Source: an uncultured Verrucomicrobiales bacterium (GTDB taxonomy: Bacteria; Verrucomicrobiota; Verrucomicrobiia; Verrucomicrobiales; Akkermansiaceae). From it: a stretch of DNA of 34,084 nucleotides. Positions 15,232-22,156 of this stretch are shown piece by piece. The DNA is taken from assembly GCA_937928425.1 (NCBI GenBank), contig CALFVL010000065.1, positions 1-34,084 on the forward strand, written 5' to 3'. A model generated the notes under the pieces. The model saw nothing but the letters and a program-made list of their open reading frames with translations. It searched no databases and was not told the DNA's origin. The first letter of the stretch is position 1. Every line of letters starts with the position of its first letter. The translations under genes were made by a program, and so were the position numbers.

Positions 15232-16797
15232 GTGAAGTGGCTCCCTCTCATCCCTTTTTTCTTTCTCCTCTGCCACTGCGGCACCCCCTCACCCCCCCGC
15301 TGCCTAATCGTCCCTAAAGAGTCACGCCAACCCAGCAGCACACTCCTGAGCGAAGCCCACTCCGCTTGGCAGGAAATGAGCCAAAAAAACTCCCTTAGCG
15401 CGCGCACTCGCTACAATCTCGCCGTCGCCAAACTGTTCGATCAACTTCAGTGCCGCTCGCGCAACTGGGAGCAGAAAGCACAAGAACTAGGCACCCGCCT
15501 GGATCAAACTCAGCCCCTCGGAGTAGGACTCACTTTAGACGATATCGATGCCCTCGTTCCTGCTGCGAACATCTCTTTAAAAAAAATCGGAAAGCGCCAT
15601 CTCGATCCCGGTATTGGCCTCCCCATCGTGGCTTGGAAAACTAGCTCTGCTCTGGCCAGTCGCCGCTTTGAATTCGCTCCCCCCTCTGGACTACCGCTCA
15701 ATCTTACCGCTCTACTCGACTTTTCCACCAATCAAGCAACCTGGAAATTCATCTACGGCGGCCACACTCCCACGCTAAAAATCGGGCCACGACACGAAAA
15801 AATCGCGATCGATTGGTCCGCTCCTGCAGCCCTTTACTGGCGCATGAGTGACCTTGACGACCGCGACCTCCTTAAGGTCTTTCTCCCTACTCGTTTCACC
15901 GACCACGCGGGCCTCTTCTTCGCCACCCCTTATAGTAGGAAGAAAATTCCCATCGTCTTCATCCACGGCCTAAAATCCAGCCCCGGAACTTACAAAACGA
16001 TGTATAACGAACTCGTCGGCGAGGACTGGTTCCGCGAAAGATACCAAGTCCTCTTCTTCAGTTACCCCACTGGCATCGCCTGGCCCTACAATGCCGCTGA
16101 GTTCCGCCGCCAACTTCGCCGTGCACGTGACTTCGCAGCCAGTAAGGGAGACCTGAGTCACTGGAATCAAATGGTGATCGTAGGACACTCCATGGGAGGC
16201 GTGATCTCACGTGCCTCTCTCGTAGACCCCGGCAAGCGTTTTTATGAGGCCTCTTACCGCACCCCACTCGAGGAATTAAGAGTCTCTCAAGCGACTCGCC
16301 AAGCGATTAGGAGCACCCGTCTCTATCAAGCTCTAGCTGCCCCCTCGCGGGCAATTTTCATGGCCGCTCCCCACCGTGGATCTCCGCTCGCCGACCGTAA
16401 ACTGGTCACGTGGATCAGTGCCATCATCCGACTTCCTAAAACCCTCACCATCGACCTAGCCACCGCTACGCTGGAGGAAATCACGAAGGCCATCCAGCAA
16501 GGTGGACAGACCCGCCCGCCCCTCACCTCTATCGGCACTCTCTCACCCACTTACCGCCCTTATCAGGCTCTGGCTGACTCACCTTACCGTGCTGGACTCA
16601 GCTACCACTCCATCATCGGCGATCAGGGAAAAGGCGGAGGGCCTCATAGTTCTGATGGCATCGTCCCCTACTGGTCTTCTCACCTCCACGGAGCTAAAAG
16701 CGAGCTCATCGTCCCCGCAGGTCATAGTCTTATCAGCCATCCAGAGACGATTGAAGAGGTCCGCCGCATCTTAAAACTCCACCTTGAGCCACGATAG
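15232..16797 (+). CDS. Exported lipase-like alpha/beta hydrolase, possible lipoprotein
   Basis: 521 residues from GTG at 15232. An N-terminal hydrophobic segment (4-16) ends in LLCHCG, a poor lipobox with His at -1, so anchoring as a lipoprotein through C16 is uncertain. The first 230 residues match no domain I recognise. The alpha/beta-hydrolase half begins at IPIVFIHGLKSSPGTY (239-254, oxyanion-hole strand) and has the nucleophile elbow VIVGHSMGGVISR with Ser320. An Asp (SSDGIVPYWSSH) and a late His (PAGHSLISHP) are good candidates for the rest of the triad. It is probably an esterase or lipase at the cell surface or in the periplasm. The substrate is unknown. Confidence 0.8.
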   Translation: MKWLPLIPFFFLLCHCGTPSPPRCLIVPKESRQPSSTLLSEAHSAWQEMSQKNSLSARTRYNLAVAKLFDQLQCRSRNWEQKAQELGTRLDQTQPLGVGLTLDDIDALVPAANISLKKIGKRHLDPGIGLPIVAWKTSSALASRRFEFAPPSGLPLNLTALLDFSTNQATWKFIYGGHTPTLKIGPRHEKIAIDWSAPAALYWRMSDLDDRDLLKVFLPTRFTDHAGLFFATPYSRKKIPIVFIHGLKSSPGTYKTMYNELVGEDWFRERYQVLFFSYPTGIAWPYNAAEFRRQLRRARDFAASKGDLSHWNQMVIVGHSMGGVISRASLVDPGKRFYEASYRTPLEELRVSQATRQAIRSTRLYQALAAPSRAIFMAAPHRGSPLADRKLVTWISAIIRLPKTLTIDLATATLEEITKAIQQGGQTRPPLTSIGTLSPTYRPYQALADSPYRAGLSYHSIIGDQGKGGGPHSSDGIVPYWSSHLHGAKSELIVPAGHSLISHPETIEEVRRILKLHLEPR

Positions 16798-16802
16798 ATT
16801 CC

Positions 16803-16831
16803 TTGACCAAAGCGCAGCCCATTTGTATCTC
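16803..16831 (+). promoter_or_regulatory. Possible sigma-70 promoter for the 39-residue membrane protein
   Basis: TTGACC at 16803-16808 and TATCTC at 16826-16831 are separated by 17 bases. The -35 matches well and the -10 only in three positions. If used, transcription would start at or next to the ATG at 16838, making the message leaderless. This is a weak call. Confidence 0.3.
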
Positions 16832-16837
16832 ACCGCC

Positions 16838-16957
16838 ATGCTCACACGTAAGCACATCGAATTCGGTGCCATCGCCTACATCATCCTGCACCTTCTCTTC
16901 TTCATCTACTGGCTCTTCGATGTCTGCCAGATGATGGGCTTCTTCGGCGGCAAATAA
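16838..16957 (+). CDS. Small single-pass membrane protein, 39 residues
   Basis: ATG to TAA encodes 39 residues. A charged start (MLTRKHIEFG) is followed by one strongly hydrophobic, aromatic-rich helix (AIAYIILHLLFFIYWLFDV) and a short tail containing MMGFFGGK, which is what a single-span inner-membrane microprotein looks like. It lies 40 bases after the hydrolase stop with a promoter-like sequence of its own just upstream. I know no family for it. Codon use is heavy in C-ending codons like its neighbours (ATC, TTC, GGC), which supports real coding. Confidence 0.6.
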   Translation: MLTRKHIEFGAIAYIILHLLFFIYWLFDVCQMMGFFGGK

Positions 16958-16993
16958 GCCCCCTCTCTCCCCTTTAAAAAAATGGGTCCTAAG

Positions 16994-17020
16994 GCGAGAG
17001 CGTTTCCCAAGCGAGAGCGT
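16994..17020. repeat. Short direct repeat in the intergenic gap before yebC
   Basis: GCGAGAGCGT occurs twice, at 16994-17003 and 17011-17020, 17 bases apart, between the converging microprotein gene and yebC. The copies are exact over 10 bases. No function is evident and it could be a local duplication. Confidence 0.5.
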
Positions 17021-17024
17021 ATAA

Positions 17025-17735
17025 TTAGCGCTCCACATTCGTGAAGACCGCCTGCACGTCTTCATCATCCTCGAGTTTATCAGTCAGGGCATCAATTTCC
17101 ACGAGCTGAGCCTCGCTAAATTTTTGTGGATTATTTGCGATGCGTTCCAGACTCGCCTTCGTAACCTTCACTTCTAATTTTTCACATACTGAAGTGAGAT
17201 TCCCAAACGAGGTGTATTCACCATAGATTAAGCCCATATCACCTTCCACTTCCATTTCTTCTAAACCCGCATCCATCAACTCCAACTCTAGTTCCTCCAG
17301 ATTCACCCCCTCAGGATTAAACTCGATCACACTCTTACGATCGAACATAAATTCAAGCTGGCCTGAATTGACCATCTCTCCACCAGTCTTATTGAAAATC
17401 GTCCGCACGTTCGTCACTGAGCGATTGGTATTCTCAGTCGCACACTCCACATAAAAGAGACTGCCATGCGGTCCCTTCCCCTCGTAATTGATCTGGCTAA
17501 TGTCTGCCAAGTCCTTACCAGCCGCACGCTTAATCGCCTTATCTATATTATCTTTAGGCATATTTTCAGCCTTCGCGTTTAAAATCGCGGTCCGCAGAGA
17601 GGCATTAGAATCAGGGTCAGGGCCACCCTCCTTCGCTGCCATCGTAATGCTTTTCGCCAGCTTCGGGAAAATTCGTGACATCTTCCCCCAGCGCTTCTCC
17701 TTGGCTCCTCTTCTGATTTCAAATGCTCTTCCCAT
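17025..17735 (-). CDS. YebC/PmpR/TACO1-family protein
   Basis: 236 residues, normal for the family. The N-terminal MGRAFEIRRGAKEKRWGKMSR is a variant seen outside Proteobacteria, and the core EGGPDPDSNASLR and NMPKDNIDKAIKRA is unmistakable. The C-terminal domain ends in a conserved acidic LEDDEDVQAVFTNVE stretch. Members have been called DNA-binding transcriptional regulators (PmpR). More recent work on relatives points to a translation role, relieving ribosome stalling at proline runs, as TACO1 does in mitochondria. Which applies here is not visible. It is a single gene on the minus strand, convergent with the microprotein gene. Confidence 0.93.
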   Translation of the reverse strand: MGRAFEIRRGAKEKRWGKMSRIFPKLAKSITMAAKEGGPDPDSNASLRTAILNAKAENMPKDNIDKAIKRAAGKDLADISQINYEGKGPHGSLFYVECATENTNRSVTNVRTIFNKTGGEMVNSGQLEFMFDRKSVIEFNPEGVNLEELELELMDAGLEEMEVEGDMGLIYGEYTSFGNLTSVCEKLEVKVTKASLERIANNPQKFSEAQLVEIDALTDKLEDDEDVQAVFTNVER

Positions 17736-17838
17736 AAATCGTGTGTTTTGTTTACCCAGAAACTAGCGAGCTGAACGAGTTTTCAAATCTCAAAATTCCA
17801 CCCTTCGCGAATCTCTCTTCCTTGAAAAAAAAGACACC

Positions 17839-18333
17839 TTAGAGCGCTTCCCGCTTCGCCACCTCCATTTCGCCCTTCCAGTGACGTTTAAAAGTGATGC
17901 GTTCTCGCCGGATCTCTGACTTCTTTGCCGAACCATGCTCGATTAAAATGACGGCACGGCTGCTCTTAATCATCATCTCACGCACGCGGAACACTGGCTC
18001 TGAGCGCGTCCTAAAAAAAGCATGTAAACTGACATCCCAGTGATTTGCATTCCAAAGAAAAGCCGCTGGGGGGAAGTCATCCAGCCAAGAGAGGGCCATA
18101 AACAACTCACGAATCGCCGCTTCACCGTGACTCATCGTAAGCCGCCGAGCCGCCCTCTTATTCAGTAAGCCCTCGATGTATCCTGAAATCGGGTTCTGGT
18201 AGTACTGTTCTGCCTCCTCCAAGAGAGCGGCCTGGTGCTCGGCCATCAGGCGCTGCATTTCCTCCCGCTCGATTTCCCCATCTTGCCACTGCCGGATTAA
18301 GGCGGGCGGGCTGGGGAAAGGAGACAGCTTCAT
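17839..18333 (-). CDS. Uncharacterised protein, 164 residues
   Basis: I do not recognise this family. From the ATG at 18333 it has 164 residues; a longer frame to 18390 adds an unlikely basic leader and runs nearly to the divergent VOC gene. The N-terminal third is helical and charged (WQDGEIEREEMQRLMAEHQAAL), the middle is aromatic-rich (FMALSWLDDFPPAAFLWNAN, then WDVSLHAFFR) and the C-terminus is basic (EIRRERITFKRHWKGEMEVAK). It has no signal peptide or membrane helix, so it is probably cytoplasmic. Codon use is like its neighbours. It may be a lineage-restricted conserved protein. Confidence 0.7.
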   Translation of the reverse strand: MKLSPFPSPPALIRQWQDGEIEREEMQRLMAEHQAALLEEAEQYYQNPISGYIEGLLNKRAARRLTMSHGEAAIRELFMALSWLDDFPPAAFLWNANHWDVSLHAFFRTRSEPVFRVREMMIKSSRAVILIEHGSAKKSEIRRERITFKRHWKGEMEVAKREAL

Positions 18334-18396
18334 TGGAGAAGCATTAGCACGGTGGCTGCGCCTTGTCCACCTGCTGAACTGTGATAACACTTAGCC

Positions 18397-18744
18397 ATGC
18401 AGGTTCAAAAAGTAAAATACGCCCTCTGGGCTGCCGACCATCTTCGCGCGATTAAATTTTACCAACAATGCTTCGGCGCAGTGCTCTCCTTCGAGATGGA
18501 GGTCTGGAGCGAACTGACGCTCTGTGGTTCCACTCTCGGAATCCATGGCGGAGGGGAAGGGAAACGCACTTGGACTGGCCTCAGCTTCCAGTGTGACAAC
18601 ATTCGCGAAGGCATCGAACAGGTCAAAGAAAATGGGGGAAACCTAGTACGAGAGCCGGAAGAAGAAGACGGCTTCATCCACCTCGCCTTTTGTTATGATA
18701 CTGAGGGCAATGAATTCATGCTCACTCAGAAACGTCCCTCCTAG
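18397..18744 (+). CDS. VOC-superfamily (glyoxalase/bleomycin-resistance fold) protein
   Basis: 115 residues forming one vicinal-oxygen-chelate domain: the opening VKYALWAADHLRAIKFYQQCFGA is the usual beta-alpha start, TLGIHGGGEG sits in the middle, and the end strand FCYDTEGNEFMLTQ is the conserved closing 'DPeGN.f.l' motif. Such proteins are dimeric and bind a metal and a small substrate, for example in glyoxalases or dioxygenases. The exact reaction cannot be assigned because the metal ligands are not all clear. It is followed after 13 bases by the DUF3817-like gene on the same strand. Confidence 0.82.
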   Translation: MQVQKVKYALWAADHLRAIKFYQQCFGAVLSFEMEVWSELTLCGSTLGIHGGGEGKRTWTGLSFQCDNIREGIEQVKENGGNLVREPEEEDGFIHLAFCYDTEGNEFMLTQKRPS

Positions 18745-18757
18745 CCCCTCCCTTAAA

Positions 18758-19069
18758 ATGTTCCAATATCCTCTCGGCCTCCTCCGGCTAAGCTCTCTGC
18801 TCGATGGTCTCTCGTTCATCATTCTTCTCTACTTTGCAATCTACGAGAAACGCATCCTCGGAGATGATACCGCTGTCCGTATTCCAGGCATGATCCACGG
18901 CGCCATCTTTACCATTTTTCTCATCTTTCTCTACCTCACCCTAGAGAAACAGAAGTGGCCTCTCCGGCGCGGGGCCCTCGTCTTACTCTGCTCGCTCATC
19001 CCCTTCGCCCCTTTCTTCCTAGAACCCATGCTCAAGCGCGAACAGGAAGACACGCGCCTCAAGAAATAA
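18758..19069 (+). CDS. DUF3817-like integral membrane protein
   Basis: 103 residues from ATG at 18758, with three hydrophobic segments (about 20-35, 55-73, 79-96). The sequence LRLSSLLDGLSFIILLYFAIYEKRI and the PGMIHGAIFTIFLIFLY segment match my memory of the DUF3817 family, small membrane proteins of unknown function also found fused to transporters. The C-terminus is polar and charged (KREQEDTRLKK). A longer frame from 18695 overlaps the VOC gene and is rejected. It probably shares a transcript with the VOC gene. Confidence 0.75.
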   Translation: MFQYPLGLLRLSSLLDGLSFIILLYFAIYEKRILGDDTAVRIPGMIHGAIFTIFLIFLYLTLEKQKWPLRRGALVLLCSLIPFAPFFLEPMLKREQEDTRLKK

Positions 19070-19095
19070 TCCTCCACCTTCATCCATAAAAAATC

Positions 19096-19512
19096 ATGAA
19101 AATCATCAGTCTCATTTTCCTAGCCCTCTTACCTCTCCTCGCCCTCGCAGATCACCATCACAGCAGCACCCCGGCTTTAAAAGAAATGTCCGCCTCTCCT
19201 GCACCCTATCGCCATGTCGTCTGTTTCAAATTTAAAGACGAAGCCTCCCCTGATCAGATCGAGAAAATTGAAACACAATTTGCCGCGTTGAAAGCTAAGA
19301 TCGACAGCATCACCCACATCGAGTGGGGGCAAAATGTGAGCCCTGAGAACCATGCTCAAGGATTCACCCACTGCTTCATCGTCTCTTTTAAAGATAAAGC
19401 AGGTCTTGATCTCTACCTCCCACACCCAGCCCATAAGGACTTTGTGAAACTTCTCCTCCCCAGCCTTGATAAAGTCTTCGTCATCGACTTCATCGCTCAG
19501 TCCGTGAACTAA
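19096..19512 (+). CDS. Exported Dabb-family (stress-responsive A/B-barrel) protein
   Basis: 138 residues with a signal peptide (1-18, cut after ALA before the His-rich DHHHSS). The mature part is one Dabb domain: YRHVVCFKFKDEASPDQIEKI, then LKAKIDSITHIEWGQNVSPE, FTHCFIVSFKDKAGLDLYLPH and the HKDFVKLLLP end, all typical of this dimeric ferredoxin-like fold. The function of bacterial exported members is unknown. Its TAA overlaps the stop of the converging cupin gene by 2 bases. The ATG follows an A-rich leader. Confidence 0.85.
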   Translation: MKIISLIFLALLPLLALADHHHSSTPALKEMSASPAPYRHVVCFKFKDEASPDQIEKIETQFAALKAKIDSITHIEWGQNVSPENHAQGFTHCFIVSFKDKAGLDLYLPHPAHKDFVKLLLPSLDKVFVIDFIAQSVN

Positions 19513-19862
19513 GTAAAGTAAGTGTCCTCATCGGCATAAGGGGGCGCACAGCAGCAGAGAAAGCGCAGCCTCTCTACGGCTCTAATCTCATGCCAAGCCC
19601 CTGCCGGAATAAGAATAGCATCACCCACACTCACCCCCTGCTCTTCTCCGTTGATCTCCATCACCCCGCTCCCTTCTAAGACATAATAGAGTTCCTCACT
19701 TCGCTTATGGTAGTGTCTCTCAGTCGTCTGGCCCTCCGCTAAAGTCGCCTCAGCTAAGCTTTGCTCCTTCACCGGAGCATTACTTAAATCTAACAAGCTC
19801 CGAATCGTAGAACCGTCTTTCGTTGTAAAAAGTTTTTGCTTTTCTCGTTTCCGTATCTCCAT
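19509..19862 (-). CDS. Small cupin-domain protein
   Basis: 117 residues, a single-domain cupin. Motif 1 is G-x5-H50-x-H52-x4-E57 (RHYHKRSEELYYVLEG) and motif 2 is GDAILIPAGAWHEI with H91, so a full metal site of three His and one Glu is present. Many such proteins are sugar isomerases, dioxygenases or ligand sensors, and the sequence does not decide. It follows the flavoprotein gene by 3 bases on the minus strand, so the two are very likely co-expressed. Its stop overlaps that of the converging Dabb gene. Confidence 0.85.
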   Translation of the reverse strand: MEIRKREKQKLFTTKDGSTIRSLLDLSNAPVKEQSLAEATLAEGQTTERHYHKRSEELYYVLEGSGVMEINGEEQGVSVGDAILIPAGAWHEIRAVERLRFLCCCAPPYADEDTYFT

Positions 19863-19865
19863 GAC

Positions 19866-21497
19866 CTATCGTACTTTATGGATGAGCGCCTCGGCGCAGC
19901 GGCGGCCATCTAATGCTGCTGAGACAATGCCACCCGCATAGCCCGCACCTTCCCCACAAGGGTAAAGTCCCTCTACCTCGGGATGCTGTAAATCGTCACC
20001 TCTTGGAATCCGTAAGGGCGAGCTGGTCCGCGTCTCAAAGCCGATTAAAAGAGCATCTGGCCCCGTATAACCTCGGATCATTTTTCCGAATTTACGTAAA
20101 CCACCAGCCAGACGGTCACTAATCTCTCGCGGTAAGATCTCATCCAGCCTTACCGAGTTTAAGCCCGGAAAGTAGCTCGTCTTTGGCAATTTACGCGAAA
20201 CTTTTCCGGCCAAAAAATCACCCACTTTTTGCCCCGGTGCCACCTGCCCACCACCACCAGCTTTCTTCGCCAATCGCTCCACATGCTTCTGATAGCGGAT
20301 CCCGCAGAGCACATCATCTCCTCCGAATCCCCGCACATCATCCGGCTCCACTCCCACCACCATCCCACTATTGGCAAAGGGTGAGTCGCGTCGTGAGAGA
20401 CTCATCCCATTCACCACCACCTCATCATTCATAGTAGCAGCAGGCACCACAAAACCTCCCGGACACATGCAAAAAGAATGCACACTGCGCCCCTTCACCT
20501 GCGTAGCGAGACGGTAGCGAGACGCTGGTAAATTACGCCCACGTTCCTCTCCTTCACCTAAGTGATACTGCACTCGGTCGATGAGTGGCTGAGGGTGCTC
20601 TATCCGCACCCCCACGGCAAAGGGTTTAGCCTCTAAGAGCACATTCTGCTTATGCAGTAACTCGTAAATATCTCGGGCGGAGTGCCCTGTTGCTAAGATC
20701 ACGCCCTTCCCTCGGAACTCCCGCCCATCCGCAGTTCTCACCCCCAGCATCTTCCCTCCCGCCATGAGGAATTCATTGACCTTCGCCCCAAAGTGCACCT
20801 CTCCTCCGGACTCCCGTAGGGACTCGCGCATCGCCATCACCACTTTCGGGAGCAGGTTAGATCCAATATGCGGGTGGGCCTCTACTAGAATTTTTCGGGG
20901 AGCACCGTGGGCCACCAGCGTACGGTAAATTTCCGCCACTGGTCCTCGCTTCGTCGCCCGAGTGTAGAGCTTCCCATCAGAGAAAGTTCCGGCACCACCT
21001 TCCCCAAAGCAGTAGTTCGACTCCTCGATCACACGACCTTCTTTTAAAATCGGCCCTAGATCGAAGCGCCTCGCCGAGGCATCCTTCCCCCGTTCTAGTA
21101 ACACTGGTTTGTAACCGAGTTCTAGACAACGCAGTGCCGCAAACATCCCCGCCGGACCACAGCCTACGATTACGATCTCTTCCGCGGCCATCCCGCTCTT
21201 CTTCAGAATTCCCCCCTCCCATCTCAGCTCCGCCTCTTCTGGCAATTTCTCATCCACCCCTACCTCGAACCTTAAGCGGAACCTCACGGGCCGTTTCCGT
21301 GCGTCGAGCGAGCGCTTTAGAAGGCGAAAGCCTGTCACCCGTTCTGCTTTCACCCGTAATTTTTTAGTGATTCGTAAAGCCCATCCCCGCTCATCAGCAG
21401 CCTCACTAGGGCTCAACACCAACTCAACTGTTTCCAAAGCCATCTCGTGAAACGCAATACGCCCTTCCTCCTCATCAACCAAGCTCAATGATTTCAT
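19866..21497 (-). CDS. FAD-dependent dehydrogenase of the COG2509 type
   Basis: 543 residues. An N-terminal domain of about 100 residues (LRITKKLRVKAERVTGFRLL, KRSLDARKRP) is typical of this group and precedes the FAD-binding Rossmann motif IVIVGCGPAGMFAALRCLE (108-126). Other landmarks are the GEGGAGTFSDGKLYTR motif, an ATGHSARDIYELL stretch and the C-terminal FAD loop GLYPCGEGAGYAGGIVSAALDG. Substrate and partner are unknown for these proteins. The gene is first in a two-gene unit with the cupin. Its start lies 36 bases from the LexA-like box shared with divergent imuA, so SOS control is possible but unproven. Confidence 0.88.
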   Translation of the reverse strand: MKSLSLVDEEEGRIAFHEMALETVELVLSPSEAADERGWALRITKKLRVKAERVTGFRLLKRSLDARKRPVRFRLRFEVGVDEKLPEEAELRWEGGILKKSGMAAEEIVIVGCGPAGMFAALRCLELGYKPVLLERGKDASARRFDLGPILKEGRVIEESNYCFGEGGAGTFSDGKLYTRATKRGPVAEIYRTLVAHGAPRKILVEAHPHIGSNLLPKVVMAMRESLRESGGEVHFGAKVNEFLMAGGKMLGVRTADGREFRGKGVILATGHSARDIYELLHKQNVLLEAKPFAVGVRIEHPQPLIDRVQYHLGEGEERGRNLPASRYRLATQVKGRSVHSFCMCPGGFVVPAATMNDEVVVNGMSLSRRDSPFANSGMVVGVEPDDVRGFGGDDVLCGIRYQKHVERLAKKAGGGGQVAPGQKVGDFLAGKVSRKLPKTSYFPGLNSVRLDEILPREISDRLAGGLRKFGKMIRGYTGPDALLIGFETRTSSPLRIPRGDDLQHPEVEGLYPCGEGAGYAGGIVSAALDGRRCAEALIHKVR

Positions 21498-21512
21498 TCC
21501 CTAATTGTTCGC

Positions 21513-21541
21513 TTGCTCACACCTTAAATAAGTGTTCTAAT
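21513..21541 (+). promoter_or_regulatory. Probable imuA-imuB promoter
   Basis: TTGCTC (21513-21518) and TCTAAT (21536-21541) are spaced by 17 bases. The -10 differs from TATAAT at one position. The LexA-like box covers the -10, as expected for a repressed SOS promoter. Transcription would start near 21548. Confidence 0.5.
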
Positions 21542-21546
21542 GAACA
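21533..21546. promoter_or_regulatory. LexA (SOS) box in front of imuA-imuB
   Basis: The sequence TGTTCTAATGAACA is a perfect TGTTC-N4-GAACA palindrome, the LexA-binding motif reported for Verrucomicrobia. It sits between the divergent flavoprotein gene and imuA, over a plausible -10 element, in front of genes that are SOS-regulated in other phyla. I found no second perfect copy in the window. Confidence 0.8.
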
Positions 21547-21550
21547 GAAC

Positions 21551-22156
21551 TTGAGCATTCTTCAAATTCAACAATTGCGCCGTGAACTTCGCGAGAAATT
21601 TCCTGCTGCTCATCGTGCTCCTCATCCGCCAGCCTCTCTTCCACCTGCGCCACTCACCTTCGCCCCCGGCCACCTGAGCGAGATGATCTCCCCTCATCAA
21701 TCATCCGGTGCCTCTCTCGTCATATCTAAACTCCTTGATAAAAAACGTGAGACTCCCTTAGTCCTCATCGATGGCCGTGACAGCTTCGACCCCGCCTCTT
21801 ATGGGAATGAAAAATGCCATAATCTGATCTGGATTCGCTGCTCAAAGTCCGAACAAGCTATCCAAGCTGCGGACCTCCTTCTCCGAGATGGGAATCTTCC
21901 CTTCATCATCCTAGATCTTCACCTCGTCGCCGAGCGTGAACTTCGCCGCATCCCGCACGCGCTCTGGCAGCGACTTAAAGTTCATGCCCGTCATTCGGGT
22001 AGCACCATGCTCGCGATCACTCCACATGCCCTCGTCCCCACTCCTCATCGCCGACTCACTTTAAGCGGTCACTTCTCTCTCGCTCAGCTAGAACTCGAAG
22101 AACCCTCCCTACAACTCCATCACAGCCTAGAACACCAGCACACTCATAAAGCATGA
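21551..22156 (+). CDS. imuA: ImuA-like protein, RecA-related accessory factor of translesion synthesis
   Basis: About 201 residues from a TTG at 21551 (21575 TTG is an alternative). A frame open from 21488 would place the LexA box inside the coding region, so I prefer the later start. The N-terminus has the ImuA-type LRRELREKFPAAHR. The core resembles a degraded RecA fold: a VLIDG strand, LIWIRCSKSEQAIQAADLLLRDG and a Walker-B-like FIILDL, but no Walker A (GxxxxGKT). Without a Walker A it is unlikely to be an ATPase of the RecA kind. It overlaps imuB by 4 bases (ATGA), the classic imuA-imuB arrangement. ImuA links ImuB and the DnaE2 polymerase in mutagenic repair. Confidence 0.8.
   Translation: MSILQIQQLRRELREKFPAAHRAPHPPASLPPAPLTFAPGHLSEMISPHQSSGASLVISKLLDKKRETPLVLIDGRDSFDPASYGNEKCHNLIWIRCSKSEQAIQAADLLLRDGNLPFIILDLHLVAERELRRIPHALWQRLKVHARHSGSTMLAITPHALVPTPHRRLTLSGHFSLAQLELEEPSLQLHHSLEHQHTHKA

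Noticed and set aside
21488-21550. Earlier ATG start for imuA
   Set aside because: It would place the promoter and LexA box inside the coding region and overlaps the divergent flavoprotein start.
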